A stretch of 23,523 nucleotides of DNA from Bacillota bacterium (GCA_023421735.1 JAEZSP010000025.1:1-23523), one strand, 5' to 3'. Counted from the first letter of the stretch, positions 14,828-23,417 are shown. Notes: a model not told the origin generated them from the letters alone. Translations and numbers: made by a program.

Positions 14828-15175
14828 ATGGAGACGGGACATACGGAATTTGACCGTGCGGACGTAGAAAAGAACAAAGACATGGCGGCGCTTGGCTACG
14901 TGCTGTTCTTTCTGCCGCTCATTACCTGCAAGGATTCGAAACTGGGGAAATACTGTGCCAATCAGGGGCTTTTGCTCTTGCTCACTTATGTGGTGGCGCG
15001 CTTCATCCTCGGCATCTTCGACAACATTTTCCTGATCGGCTTCCTGTTTGGCATCGCGAAGTTCCTGATCTCAATCGGTCTGATTGCGCTGGGCGTCTTC
15101 ATGGCCTACCAGCTCAAAAAGTACGACCGCGTCATGAAACTTCCCTACATCGGGCATTTCACGCTCATTCAATAA
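14828..15175 (+). CDS. Small membrane protein of unknown function
   Basis: A 115-residue protein with an acidic, charged N-terminus (1-19), then about three or four transmembrane segments (about 20-34, 46-63 and a long hydrophobic stretch at 67-96), and a basic tail. The pattern of KNKDMAALGYVLFFLPLI followed by KYCANQGLLL resembles small DUF4870/Tic20-like membrane proteins common in Clostridia, in which a helix is followed by an HANQG-like motif. That assignment is from motif memory only. The ATG at 14828 has GAGGAGG 8 nt upstream and its own promoter. It ends in the hairpin at 15172-15198. I cannot assign a role. Confidence 0.75.
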   Translation: METGHTEFDRADVEKNKDMAALGYVLFFLPLITCKDSKLGKYCANQGLLLLLTYVVARFILGIFDNIFLIGFLFGIAKFLISIGLIALGVFMAYQLKKYDRVMKLPYIGHFTLIQ

Positions 15176-15198
15176 CCGGGAGCATCGCTCCCGGTTAT
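15172..15198. terminator. Strong hairpin between convergent genes
   Basis: A perfect 12-bp stem with an ATC loop overlaps the stop codon of the small membrane protein gene and ends 5 nt before the stop of the convergent hydrolase gene. It is symmetric and can act on both strands. Neither side has a good T-run, so termination strength is uncertain. Confidence 0.55.
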
Positions 15199-15203
15199 CC
15201 TTA

Positions 15204-16067
15204 TCACAGTTCGACTTCCATGCCGTCTCTTGCGACGGTTATTTTTTCTTTCGCCGCGTCAAAAAACGCCTGGTATGCCACATGGTTCCAATCGTGTTTA
15301 TGATTGATGTGCGTGGCGTAGATGCGGGTTTGGTCCGTCACCGCGCCGACCTCGCGCAACGCGGCAACCTGCTTGAGAAAATGTGCGCCATTCAGGTGAC
15401 CGCTATCAGCAGGCAACGGCGCGGAGCCGAACGTCGCGTCCATGATCAGCAGATCGAGCGGGCGCCCCTTCAGCGCTTCGAGCGTTTCCTTTTCATAGAG
15501 TCCCGTGTCAAGCGCGTACAAAAACGCCTTGCCCTTCCATTCGATCCGGTAATTGAGCGACCGTTCGATGCGCGTCGCGCCCACGTGGTTCCCGCGCACC
15601 GGAAAAACGCGCTTATCCCCCATCTCAAACGGAACGAACGTCTCGTGCGGCACAAAGCGCATCCAGCCGTCGCGCGTCATGCGAACCAGGTCGGCAGCGC
15701 CGCCCGTGATGTCCCGCAGCGCCTCCGCCATCTTCATCGCGTACCCATACGCCGCGCGCGAAAGGTGCACGGCATACGGCCTGGCGGGCTTTGTCAGGCG
15801 CATCGTGACCACGCCCAAATTCTCGAGGGAAAAGTGATCCTCGTGCGCGTGGGTCACGAGCACGTCGTCGAGCGCGCCAAGCGATAATCCGTATCGGTTG
15901 CACGCCGCAAGCACGTCGGGCCCGAAGTCGATCACGGTATGCGGGTCCACATAGAAGCACGAGCGGAGCCTTTGTTCATCGGCAGCCTGCCGCGCCGCCG
16001 CGCAAATCGGACAATCACAAAACGGATTGGGGATCAGTTCTGCGGCTCCGGTACCTAGAAAGCGCAT
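15204..16067 (-). CDS. PhnP-like metallo-beta-lactamase-fold hydrolase
   Basis: A cytosolic metallo-hydrolase of 287 residues. The N-terminal cysteine cluster C17, C19, C22 (CDCPIC) resembles the structural zinc site of PhnP-type phosphodiesterases. The metal motif THAHEDH (72-78) follows, with further ligand candidates H161, D187 and H253/H256/H258. PhnP acts on cyclic ribose phosphates in phosphonate breakdown, but no phn genes are here, so only a phosphodiesterase-like activity can be suggested. The start ATG at 16067 has GGAGG at 7-nt spacing; an ATG two codons earlier would touch that site. It begins 19 nt after the racemase stop and ends the amino-acid ABC operon, suggesting a linked role. 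Confidence 0.82.
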   Translation of the reverse strand: MRFLGTGAAELIPNPFCDCPICAAARQAADEQRLRSCFYVDPHTVIDFGPDVLAACNRYGLSLGALDDVLVTHAHEDHFSLENLGVVTMRLTKPARPYAVHLSRAAYGYAMKMAEALRDITGGAADLVRMTRDGWMRFVPHETFVPFEMGDKRVFPVRGNHVGATRIERSLNYRIEWKGKAFLYALDTGLYEKETLEALKGRPLDLLIMDATFGSAPLPADSGHLNGAHFLKQVAALREVGAVTDQTRIYATHINHKHDWNHVAYQAFFDAAKEKITVARDGMEVEL

Positions 16068-16086
16068 GGTCATTCCTCCCGATTGA

Positions 16087-16860
16087 TCATTCAGGATAGG
16101 CGATCCCCTCGGCGACGATTTTGACGCGCCCCTCAATTTCGAGCGCGGTGATTTCTCCGCATTCACACGCGGCCTTCACGGTAATGACGCCGCCCAGCTG
16201 CCGCAGTGCCGCGCGCACAGTTCCGCCCCGCTCGAGCGCGAGATACGCGCCCACGGCGGCTGTGCCGCTGCCGCAACCGTGCTCCCAGACGAGCGAGCGT
16301 GCGGCGGGCACATAGACGAGGGGTTTGATCTCCATCCTCTCCCGCGAAAACAGGATCACGCCGGCGGCATCGGCATTCAGCGCATCCGCGATTTGACGAA
16401 CGAGCGCTGGCGCATCCACATCCGCATCCTCGACGATCGCGTGTGCAATGCCGGGCAGGCGCATCACCGGATATCCGGATACCGTTTCGCGCGTCGCCGG
16501 CAGGGGCATGTCGAGCGCGCAAAAATATGCGCCGTCCCGCGCGCGCACCCTGCAGCGCACGATTCCGTCCGCACCGGACACCTCGAGGGGCACTTCGCCC
16601 GCCGTCAGATTGTCCTCCCGCGCGAGGTACGCGGCGAGGCTCATCGCGGCATTCCCGCAAAACTCACCGCCCGCCATCTGAAGCCGCATCCGCGCGCCGG
16701 GCAGGCACGCCGGTTCGAGAAAACCCGCCTGTTCGGCATATACGCCCTCAACATCCATGAGCGACGCCGCGACGGCGGGCTGCGCTTCGCGCAAGACGGC
16801 GGTTTTCACGAGGATGGTCATATTGGCCGTCGGCGAAGTCTTCACAAATTCACATCTCAC
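16087..16860 (-). CDS. DapF-fold amino acid racemase, CntK (histidine racemase)-like
   Basis: A 257-residue, PLP-independent racemase/epimerase of the diaminopimelate epimerase fold. The two catalytic cysteines are C68 in [11 protein letters not shown] and C196 in [10 protein letters not shown]. These blocks, NMTILV near the start (13-18), EQAGFLE (43-49) and the LVYVP...[11 protein letters not shown] region, resemble my recollection of staphylococcal CntK, which makes D-histidine for staphylopine, more than DapF (CGNGARC and ACGTG). No cntL or cntM partner is in the window. The start is a GTG overlapping the ATPase stop (GTGA), so translation is coupled with an amino-acid importer. It may racemise the imported amino acid; substrate assignment is inference. 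Confidence 0.82.
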   Translation of the reverse strand: MRCEFVKTSPTANMTILVKTAVLREAQPAVAASLMDVEGVYAEQAGFLEPACLPGARMRLQMAGGEFCGNAAMSLAAYLAREDNLTAGEVPLEVSGADGIVRCRVRARDGAYFCALDMPLPATRETVSGYPVMRLPGIAHAIVEDADVDAPALVRQIADALNADAAGVILFSRERMEIKPLVYVPAARSLVWEHGCGSGTAAVGAYLALERGGTVRAALRQLGGVITVKAACECGEITALEIEGRVKIVAEGIAYPE

Positions 16861-17615
16861 CTTTGGAACCTGCTCAAGAACTGAATCGTCCGTTCCTGCT
16901 TGGGATTTCCGATGATGTCCTCGGGCGCGCCTTCCTCGACGATCACGCCGTTGTCCATGAAGATGACGCGCTCCGACACATCGCGCGCAAAGCCCATCTC
17001 ATGGGTCACGATCACCATGGTCATCTTTTCGGCCGCCAGGTCGCGGATGACCCTTAAAATATCGCCGGTCAGCTCGGGGTCGAGCGCGCTGGTCGGTTCG
17101 TCGAAGAATAAAATGCGCGGATTCATCGCCAGCGCCCGGGCGATAGATACCCGCTGCTGCTGTCCGCCCGAAAGCTGAAAGGGATAGGCGTCCGCCTTGT
17201 CGGAGAGTCCCATTTTGGAAAGCAACTCCCGCGCCTCGGCAAACACCTCGTTCTTCGCACGCTTTTGCACCAGAATCGGCGCTTCCGTGACGTTTTTCAG
17301 GACCGAGTAATGCGGGAATAGATTGAAATTCTGAAATACAAGTCCGAACTGGCTCCTGATTTGCGTCAGTTCCTCGCGCGGCGCATATACGGATTGCCCG
17401 TTTTCAGAGCGCGCGGCGCTCTTGCCCAGATAGGCGAGCGCGCCGTCGTCCATGGTTTCAAGAAGCGTTGCACACCGGAGCAACGTCGATTTTCCGGAAC
17501 CGGACGGCCCGATGATCGACACAACCTCGTTTTCCTCCACGGTCAGGGAGATGTCCGAGAGCACCGTCTGCCCATCAAACGCCTTTTTGACGTGGCTCAT
17601 CTCAAGAATTCTCAC
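16857..17615 (-). CDS. Polar amino acid ABC transporter ATPase, GlnQ type
   Basis: A 252-residue ATPase of the polar amino acid uptake family. It has Walker [10 protein letters not shown] (36-44), Q-loop Q95, signature LSGGQQQR (148-155), Walker B ILFFDEP (168-174) and switch H205. A 20-residue insertion around 58-80 (before [15 protein letters not shown]) is slightly longer than in E. coli GlnQ. The GTG at 17615 has GGGAGG 7 nt upstream. It sits 12 nt after the permease stop and overlaps the racemase gene by 4 nt, so the transporter and racemase are made together. Confidence 0.94.
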   Translation of the reverse strand: MRILEMSHVKKAFDGQTVLSDISLTVEENEVVSIIGPSGSGKSTLLRCATLLETMDDGALAYLGKSAARSENGQSVYAPREELTQIRSQFGLVFQNFNLFPHYSVLKNVTEAPILVQKRAKNEVFAEARELLSKMGLSDKADAYPFQLSGGQQQRVSIARALAMNPRILFFDEPTSALDPELTGDILRVIRDLAAEKMTMVIVTHEMGFARDVSERVIFMDNGVIVEEGAPEDIIGNPKQERTIQFLSRFQR

Positions 17616-17627
17616 GCGCGCACCTCC

Positions 17628-18275
17628 CTACCTGTAATACCGGAGCTTCTTTTCAATCCGTTCCATGCCGAATGCCACGATGGCGTTGAACACGTAGTAG
17701 AACACGCCCGCGATCACGAACGGCAGAAACGACGTCTGCGAGGCCGCGATCTGCTTGGCAATGGAGAAGACCTCCTGATACGCGAGCGAGAACGCGAGCG
17801 AGGTGTCCTTGACGAGGGTCACAACCTCATTGGTCACGGCGGGCAAGATCCGTTTGACCACCTGCGGCAATATGATCCGAAGAAATGTCCGCCCCTTCGA
17901 ATAGCCCAAAACCGCAGCCGCTTCATACTGCCCAAGGGGCATCGACTCAATGCCCGAGCGGAAGATTTCCGCGAAGTAGGCCGCATAGTTGATGACAAAA
18001 CCGATGACGACCGCGTAGAACCGAAAGCCCCGGATGGAGATTCCCAATAGGTAGTACGGCCCGAAGTACACCGCGATCAATTGAAGCATCAATGGCGTTC
18101 CGCGCATGACGGATATGTAGACGCGGACGATGGCCGATAAAATCCGGCTCTTCGACATCCGTCCGAGTGCGACCAATACGCCCAGCGGCGCGGACAGAAC
18201 AAGCGTCAACAGGAAGATCAGGCTCGCACGCCCCATCCCCACGCTCATCTTTTCTAGAATCACCGAAAATTCCAT
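17628..18275 (-). CDS. Polar amino acid ABC transporter permease, GlnP/HisM type
   Basis: A 215-residue membrane protein with about five helices, normal for this family. It has the EAA loop at 117-137 (YEAAAVLGYSKGRTFLRIILP) and the family-typical VRGTPLMLQL-like segment at 57-66 (VMRGTPLMLQ). Only one permease gene is present, so the channel is probably a homodimer. The ATG at 18275 has AGAGGTG upstream. The gene starts about 24 nt after a predicted start point from its own promoter at 18306-18334. Confidence 0.94.
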   Translation of the reverse strand: MEFSVILEKMSVGMGRASLIFLLTLVLSAPLGVLVALGRMSKSRILSAIVRVYISVMRGTPLMLQLIAVYFGPYYLLGISIRGFRFYAVVIGFVINYAAYFAEIFRSGIESMPLGQYEAAAVLGYSKGRTFLRIILPQVVKRILPAVTNEVVTLVKDTSLAFSLAYQEVFSIAKQIAASQTSFLPFVIAGVFYYVFNAIVAFGMERIEKKLRYYR

Positions 18276-18305
18276 TCAAACACCTCTGCGCATTGTATCC
18301 CGCTT

Positions 18306-18334
18306 ATTCTATCACAGGTATGCCACAATGTAAA
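18306..18334 (-). promoter_or_regulatory. Promoter for permease, ATPase, racemase and hydrolase genes
   Basis: On the minus strand, TTTACA (18329-18334, 5 of 6 consensus), a 17-nt spacer and TAGAAT (18306-18311) preceded by TGA. The -35 abuts the 3' side of the hairpin at 18336-18369, so the hairpin and promoter form one joint between the binding-protein gene and the rest of the operon. Confidence 0.6.
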
Positions 18335-18335
18335 C

Positions 18336-18369
18336 TCGGCCGCCCGGGGTATGCGCCCCGAGCGACCGA
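18336..18369 (-). terminator. 14-bp hairpin after the amino-acid-binding-protein gene
   Basis: 18336-18349 pairs fully with 18356-18369 on the minus strand, including two G-U pairs that are mismatches on the plus strand, so it acts in the RNA of the binding-protein gene. The tail is GTTTACATT, a poor U-tract. It may terminate partly or protect the mRNA. Its GGTCGC and CGGGG core resembles the terminator at 9061-9099. Confidence 0.6.
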
Positions 18370-18398
18370 TTGACTGATCAGGCTGTAATTCTCTGGCG

Positions 18399-19184
18399 TT
18401 ACTGCGCGTCCGGCTCGAGGCAGATGAAGTCTTCGAGGCCATACTTCTCAGCCAGGGTCTGATAGGTGCCGTCGTTGACCAGCTGCATGAGGGCGCCTTC
18501 GACCTGCGCGCACATCTCGGTATCCGCGAGGCGGAAGCCGATGCCGTACTGCTCGGAAGCCACGGAGTCGCCGATGACATAGTTTTCAGGCTCAGAGTTC
18601 ACGTAGAACTTCGCAACGCCGATGTCGATGATGAGCGCGTCCACGGAACCGGCCTTGAGTTCTGCCGCCGCGGTGACGTAGGAATCAAAGACCTGCGTGC
18701 CGGCAAACGTGTCCGCGAGCGCCTTCAGGCCGCCCTCGTCCTCGCTCTCGAGCAGTTCCTGCGCGCTGGTCGCGATCTGCACGCCCACCAGCTTGCCCGC
18801 GAGATCCGCCTCCGTCTGGATGCCGGAACCCGGCGCGGTCAGGATGACCTGCGAATTGTCGACATAAGGAAACGACCAGGTGTAGTCGTCCTCGCGGCCG
18901 TTGATCGTGAAGCCGGACCAGATGCAGTCGCACGCGCCCGCGTTCAGCTCGAGATCCTTGGTGTCCCAGTTGACCGGGTATTCCGCATACTGCCAACCCA
19001 GAATGTCGCAGACGGCCTTCGCCATCTCCAGATCAAAGCCCGTATATGCGCCGTCGTCTCCCATGTAGGTATAGGGCGGGTAATCCGGATCGAAGCCCAC
19101 GGTGAATGTAACTGTCTCAGCCATGGCGCTCATTGCGCCGAGAACCAAAGTCAGGGCAACCAGAATGGATACGATCTTCTTCAT
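18399..19184 (-). CDS. Amino-acid-binding protein of the ABC transporter
   Basis: A 261-residue family 3 solute-binding protein of the polar amino acid type (VGFDPDYPPYTYMGDDGAYTGFDLEMAKAV near the N-terminus, typical of PBPb domains). A Sec signal peptide covers about 1-22 with likely cleavage after AMA; as with the sugar-binding protein, there is no lipobox cysteine. The ATG has GGAGG 8 nt upstream and a strong promoter. The sequence resembles GlnH/HisJ/ArtJ proteins without telling which amino acid is bound. It heads the operon that continues, after a hairpin and second promoter, into permease, ATPase, racemase and hydrolase. Confidence 0.93.
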   Translation of the reverse strand: MKKIVSILVALTLVLGAMSAMAETVTFTVGFDPDYPPYTYMGDDGAYTGFDLEMAKAVCDILGWQYAEYPVNWDTKDLELNAGACDCIWSGFTINGREDDYTWSFPYVDNSQVILTAPGSGIQTEADLAGKLVGVQIATSAQELLESEDEGGLKALADTFAGTQVFDSYVTAAAELKAGSVDALIIDIGVAKFYVNSEPENYVIGDSVASEQYGIGFRLADTEMCAQVEGALMQLVNDGTYQTLAEKYGLEDFICLEPDAQ

Positions 19185-19228
19185 TGAATGATCCTCCGTT
19201 CGATACTTTCGTCTGCTAACGTGGTATT

Positions 19229-19257
19229 ATAATAACGCACGCGGCGCGGGTTGTCAA
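19229..19257 (-). promoter_or_regulatory. Promoter of the amino-acid-binding-protein gene
   Basis: On the minus strand, a perfect TTGACA (19252-19257), a 17-nt spacer and TATTAT (19229-19234). The start would be near 19222, giving a leader of about 38 nt. Only 17 nt separate this -35 from the divergent rhamnosidase -35, so one regulator could affect both. Confidence 0.75.
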
Positions 19258-19274
19258 GGCGGCGATTGTTAAGA

Positions 19275-19303
19275 TTGAAACGCACGCAGAGTTGTGATAC
19301 AAT
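19275..19303 (+). promoter_or_regulatory. Promoter of the rhamnosidase gene
   Basis: TTGAAA (19275-19280), a 17-nt spacer and TACAAT (19298-19303) preceded by TGA (extended -10). It shares the exact 15-nt block GTTGTGATACAATGG with the promoter at 14773-14801. Confidence 0.7.
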
Positions 19304-19329
19304 GGCACCAAACAAAGCGGAGGAAATCT

Positions 19330-22300
19330 ATGCGATACGAGGTAAAAAATCCGACGGTCGAATGGACGCGAGGATACGCGTACACGGACGAAAAAACGCC
19401 GCGGTTCGGCTGGCAGATCGAATCAGACGGGCGGAATATCCTGCAAACGGGCTATCGGCTGACGGTCAAGCAGGGAAATGAAACGGTCTGGGACACGGAA
19501 AAAGTCGTGAGCGGCGAAAGCCAATGGATCGCGTATGCCGGCGCGCCGCTTGTCCCCAAGACGCGCTATGACTGGACGGTCATATCGTATTTTGAGGGCG
19601 GTGCCGCGCAAGCCTGCGCGGCGTTTGAAACGGGACTCATGGACGAAACATACGGCGCATGGCACGGCGCAAAGTGGATCGGCGCGGACGAGATCGGGCT
19701 CGCCGCGCGCGCAAAGGCCATCTTCGCCTTGGAGCTTGATTTCTTCCTGCGCGGAGAGGCAACGGGCGTCATCTTCGGGAAAAACGATCCCCGGCTCCTC
19801 GACCGAAACAAAAATGACTACGGCATTGCAGGCGAAAACTACATCAAATATCGGCTGACGCGCGCGGGACTTCTCGAAATCTATCGCGTGGGTTACCATC
19901 CTTCCGACCGCGCGGATCTGCCGTTCGCGGTCATTGACATTCCCGGGTTTGATCCCGTGCTTCCCCACACGCTGCGCGTAGAAGTAACGGGGAATAACGC
20001 CTATGCCTACCTTGACGGCGCGAAGGTGGACGAAATCAAGAAAGAATTCCCCTTCAAAAGGCCGGGCATGCCGCCGTTTATCATGGCGCCGCGCCAGTTG
20101 AACCCGGCGGGCGATAACGACGTGACGACCTATCCGCTTTTGTGTGAATCCGGCTTCTTTGCCGAAGGCGCGTGCGAAGTGGTGCGTTTTGCCATCTCGA
20201 ATCTGCGCCCACCAAAGGCGCAGCTCGTGCGCATCGAGGCCGCGACGCCCGGGCCATTCGGCGCGTTCGTGCAAAGCGACCGGCTCGTCGTCTGTGACGC
20301 AGAATGCACATCCGACTTCTCCTTTGGCGGAATCCCGCTTCTGCGCAGGGCATTTAATCTCACAACCGTCCGGCGCGCGCGGCTGTACGCCACCGCGCGG
20401 GGCGTATACGAGGCACAGATCAACGGCGCGCGCGTGAGCGAGCACTGGTTCGAGCCGGGCGCCGCGCAGTACGACAAACATTTGCGCTATCAGATCTACG
20501 ACGTCACCACGCTTTTGCGCGCGGGTGAAAACGTGCTCGATGTCGCGCTCTCCTCCGGTTGGTGGAGCGAGGCGCAGACGTTCAACCTCATGAACTACAA
20601 TTACTGGGGCGACCGCCCCAGCTTCCTCTCGATGCTCGTCGTCGAAGGGGAGGACGGATCGGAAGAAACGATCGTCTCCGCGCCCGGCGCATGGTCCGCA
20701 CGCACCGACGGCCCCGTGAAGTTTGCGGGCTGGTTCTACGGCGAGCACTTCGACGCGCGTCCCACCCCGCCTTGCTGGAAAAAGGCGGTCGAAATTCCAA
20801 CCGTTGATTTTTCGGAACTCCTGTCAGAAGGCGGCTTCATGCGCTGGCCGGTGCCGACCGCGAACGAACCCGCGCTGTCCGTGTCCACCGGCGCCCCGGT
20901 TCGGCACATCATGACCCTGACCGCGCAGGAAATGTTCGAGCCTCGTCCCGGCGTCTATGTGTACGACATGGGGCAAAACATGGTGGGCGTGCCGCAGATT
21001 CCGTTAACGGGCGCTGTTGGCACGGAGGCGGTCATCCGCTACGGCGAGGTGCTGTATCCCCCCCTCGCGGAATACGGCGATCTGGCGGGCATGATCCTCA
21101 CGGAAAATGACCGCGACGCGCTGTCCATCGATCGCTATGTGTTTGCGTCGAACGAGCCGGAGGTCTTCACGCCGCGCTTTACCTTCCACGGGTACCGCTA
21201 TGTGGAAATCACGGGCGTAACAGTGCCGCCGCAGCCGTCTGATGTGAAGGGGCTCGTGCTCTCGTCCATTGAGCGGCAGACGGGCAAGTTTGCATGCGCA
21301 AATCCCCTCGTGAATCGGCTTTACGCGAACATCCTCTGGAGCCAGCGCGCAAACTTCCTCTCCATCCCCACAGACTGTCCGCAGCGCAACGAGCGCATGG
21401 GCTGGTCGGGCGACGCGCAGGTGTTCTCGCGCACGGCGGTCTACAACGCGGACGTGTACGGATTCCTCCGGCGTTATCTCGAGTGTACCCGCGACTGTCA
21501 GCTTCCGGACGGACGGTTCGCGGACATTGCACCGGTAGGCGGCGGCTTTGGCGGCATCGAGTGGGGCAGCGCGGGCATCATCGTTACATACGAGCTCTAC
21601 CGCCAATACGGCGACCCCCGCGTGATCGAGGAAAACTTCGACGCCATGGCGCGCTACATCGCCTTTTTGCAGGGCAAGGGCACGCCGGGGCTTTTGGACA
21701 ACGTAGGGCCGCTGGGCGATTGGCTCGCAACCGATATGTCCACCGACAATCCGCTTTTGTGGAATGCGATTTACTTCTTTGACGCGACCATCCTGGCCGA
21801 AATGGCGCGCGTCATCGGCAAAAAAAGCGCTCCCTACGAGGCGTTGGCGGCCGAGATCCGGGAAAACTGGAACCGCGCGTTTGTCGATCCGGCGACGAAA
21901 AAGACCCGCAAGCTGACGGGCGAGATCAACGACACGCAGGCGTCCTATGCCGTGCCGCTTGCGTTCCATCTGTTTCACGATGAAAAATCCGCAGCGGACA
22001 GGCTGGCCGAAAAATCGAAGGAGCTCGGTTATGCGGTCACGACGGGCTTTGTGAGCACAGGAACTCTCCTCCCGGCGCTGACGGATGGCGGGCATGCGGA
22101 CACAGCGTACCGAATCCTGCAGAATGAACATTATCCCTCGTGGCTCTATTCGATCACGGAGGGCGCGACGACCATCTGGGAGCGCTGGAATTCGGTTACA
22201 CGCGAGAACGGCTTTGGCGGCAATAACCGCATGAACTCGTTTAATCATTATTCCCTCGGCGCGGTGGGCGCATGGATGTACACGGACGCCCTCGGCATCC

Positions 22301-22527
22301 GGCGCGGGGAAAACTGGCGCATGTTCCGGCTGGAACCGCATGTCGGCGACATGTCCTTTGCAAAGGGCAGCTTTGAATCGATCTATGGCACCATCGAAGC
22401 GGGCTGGGTGCGCGCGGGCGACACGCTGACGTACAAAGTCGTCGTGCCTGCAAACACGCGCGCAGAGGTCGTCCTTCCCACGGGAACGCAGATCATCGGA
22501 AGCGGGGCGCACGAATTCGTATGGTAA
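19330..22527 (+). CDS. Alpha-L-rhamnosidase, GH78 family
   Basis: A 1065-residue enzyme that removes terminal alpha-L-rhamnose from plant glycosides or polysaccharides. No signal peptide is seen, so it should act in the cytosol on imported oligosaccharides. Residues about 1-105 look like a fibronectin-III-like domain. About 110-320 is a beta-sandwich insertion resembling a carbohydrate-binding domain. About 345-520 is the rhamnosidase N domain. The helical catalytic barrel follows, with the family motif CPQRNERMGWSGDAQ (from residue 683) holding the acid region around E688 and D694, and GATTIWERW with candidate base E951. The ATG at 19330 has GGAGG 6 nt upstream; the in-frame ATG at 19294 overlaps the promoter. 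It overlaps miaA by 7 nt. No rhamnose catabolic genes are in the window. Confidence 0.93.
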   Translation: MRYEVKNPTVEWTRGYAYTDEKTPRFGWQIESDGRNILQTGYRLTVKQGNETVWDTEKVVSGESQWIAYAGAPLVPKTRYDWTVISYFEGGAAQACAAFETGLMDETYGAWHGAKWIGADEIGLAARAKAIFALELDFFLRGEATGVIFGKNDPRLLDRNKNDYGIAGENYIKYRLTRAGLLEIYRVGYHPSDRADLPFAVIDIPGFDPVLPHTLRVEVTGNNAYAYLDGAKVDEIKKEFPFKRPGMPPFIMAPRQLNPAGDNDVTTYPLLCESGFFAEGACEVVRFAISNLRPPKAQLVRIEAATPGPFGAFVQSDRLVVCDAECTSDFSFGGIPLLRRAFNLTTVRRARLYATARGVYEAQINGARVSEHWFEPGAAQYDKHLRYQIYDVTTLLRAGENVLDVALSSGWWSEAQTFNLMNYNYWGDRPSFLSMLVVEGEDGSEETIVSAPGAWSARTDGPVKFAGWFYGEHFDARPTPPCWKKAVEIPTVDFSELLSEGGFMRWPVPTANEPALSVSTGAPVRHIMTLTAQEMFEPRPGVYVYDMGQNMVGVPQIPLTGAVGTEAVIRYGEVLYPPLAEYGDLAGMILTENDRDALSIDRYVFASNEPEVFTPRFTFHGYRYVEITGVTVPPQPSDVKGLVLSSIERQTGKFACANPLVNRLYANILWSQRANFLSIPTDCPQRNERMGWSGDAQVFSRTAVYNADVYGFLRRYLECTRDCQLPDGRFADIAPVGGGFGGIEWGSAGIIVTYELYRQYGDPRVIEENFDAMARYIAFLQGKGTPGLLDNVGPLGDWLATDMSTDNPLLWNAIYFFDATILAEMARVIGKKSAPYEALAAEIRENWNRAFVDPATKKTRKLTGEINDTQASYAVPLAFHLFHDEKSAADRLAEKSKELGYAVTTGFVSTGTLLPALTDGGHADTAYRILQNEHYPSWLYSITEGATTIWERWNSVTRENGFGGNNRMNSFNHYSLGAVGAWMYTDALGIRRGENWRMFRLEPHVGDMSFAKGSFESIYGTIEAGWVRAGDTLTYKVVVPANTRAEVVLPTGTQIIGSGAHEFVW

Positions 22528-23417
22528 AACAAAAGCTCATCTGCGTTGTCGGCACGAACGCGTCCGGAAAAAGCGCGCTGGGCGTGGAACTTGCGCTGCG
22601 CTACAACGGGGAGATCGTCTCCGCCGACTCCAGGCAGGTGTTTCGCGGCCTTGATCTCGGGAGCGGGAAGATAACGCGGAGCGAAATGAAGGGCGTCGCG
22701 CACCATCTGATCGACGTGTGCGCGCCAAACGACTTTTTCTCCATGGCGGACTTTCAAAAGATGGCCTATGCAGCCATCGAGGACATTCTTGCGCGCGGCA
22801 AGACGCCGTTCCTCGTGGGCGGAACGGGTCTGTACGTCGCGAGTGTCTGCGAAGGCTACGAACTCTCCGGACCCGCGCCCGACCTCGCCTATCGCGCCGA
22901 ACTCGAGACATACGACACGCCGACGCTTGCGCGCATGCTGTTTGAAAAGCTGCCGGATGCGGACGTCGATCCAAAAAACCGCAACCGCGTGATGCGACTG
23001 CTCGAACGGCTCCAGTCCGGCGATTCCATCGCGCCGCGCAAAAGCCCGCGCTACGACGTGCTCCAAATTGGCGTCACGTGGCCGCGCGCTGAAATCTGCG
23101 CGCGCATCGATCGGCGGCTTGAGACCCGCATGAACGAAGGGATGCTGAATGAGGTCAAGGAGCTTCTGGAAAACGGCGCAACGCCCGAATTTCTCAAAAA
23201 GCTCGGCCTTGAGTACCGCTCTCTCACCGAATACCTGACGGGCGAAATTGAGACCGAAGCCGAGATGCGCGACGAACTCGCTCGCGCCATCAAGCGCTTC
23301 GCCAAGCGCCAGATGACCTGGTTCCGCAAGGATAAGTCCATTCACTGGCTCGACATGGCGGCCGATCCGCTTTCCCAGGCGCGTGCGGCGGTGGAGGCAT
23401 TTTTACAGGAGTCATGA
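22521..23417 (+). CDS. miaA: tRNA dimethylallyltransferase
   Basis: MiaA transfers a dimethylallyl group to A37 of tRNAs that read codons starting with U. The 298-residue protein has P-loop GTNASGKS (11-18), DSRQ (36-39), HHLID (61-65), GGTGLYV (100-106), GLEYRSLTEYL (near 229-239) and KRQMTWFRK near the end. Several motifs deviate: GTNASGKS instead of GPTASGKT, DSRQVFRGLDLGSGK instead of DSMQIYRGMDIGTAK. This suggests a divergent MiaA subgroup. Its start ATG overlaps the rhamnosidase stop (ATGGTAA), and no well-spaced Shine-Dalgarno site is seen, so translation is probably coupled. The stretch after it (23418-23490) holds no gene or clear terminator. Confidence 0.93.
   Translation: MVKQKLICVVGTNASGKSALGVELALRYNGEIVSADSRQVFRGLDLGSGKITRSEMKGVAHHLIDVCAPNDFFSMADFQKMAYAAIEDILARGKTPFLVGGTGLYVASVCEGYELSGPAPDLAYRAELETYDTPTLARMLFEKLPDADVDPKNRNRVMRLLERLQSGDSIAPRKSPRYDVLQIGVTWPRAEICARIDRRLETRMNEGMLNEVKELLENGATPEFLKKLGLEYRSLTEYLTGEIETEAEMRDELARAIKRFAKRQMTWFRKDKSIHWLDMAADPLSQARAAVEAFLQES

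Noticed and set aside
15204..16067. Phosphonate degradation locus because of the PhnP-like protein
   Set aside because: No phnG-L/J or phosphonate transport genes are nearby; the neighbours are amino-acid transport and a racemase.
21004..22512. Long minus-strand open frame of 502 codons opposite the rhamnosidase gene
   Set aside because: It is the antisense shadow of a well-supported GH78 gene in GC-rich DNA. It has an Arg/His/Val-rich composition, no family motif and no ribosome binding site.
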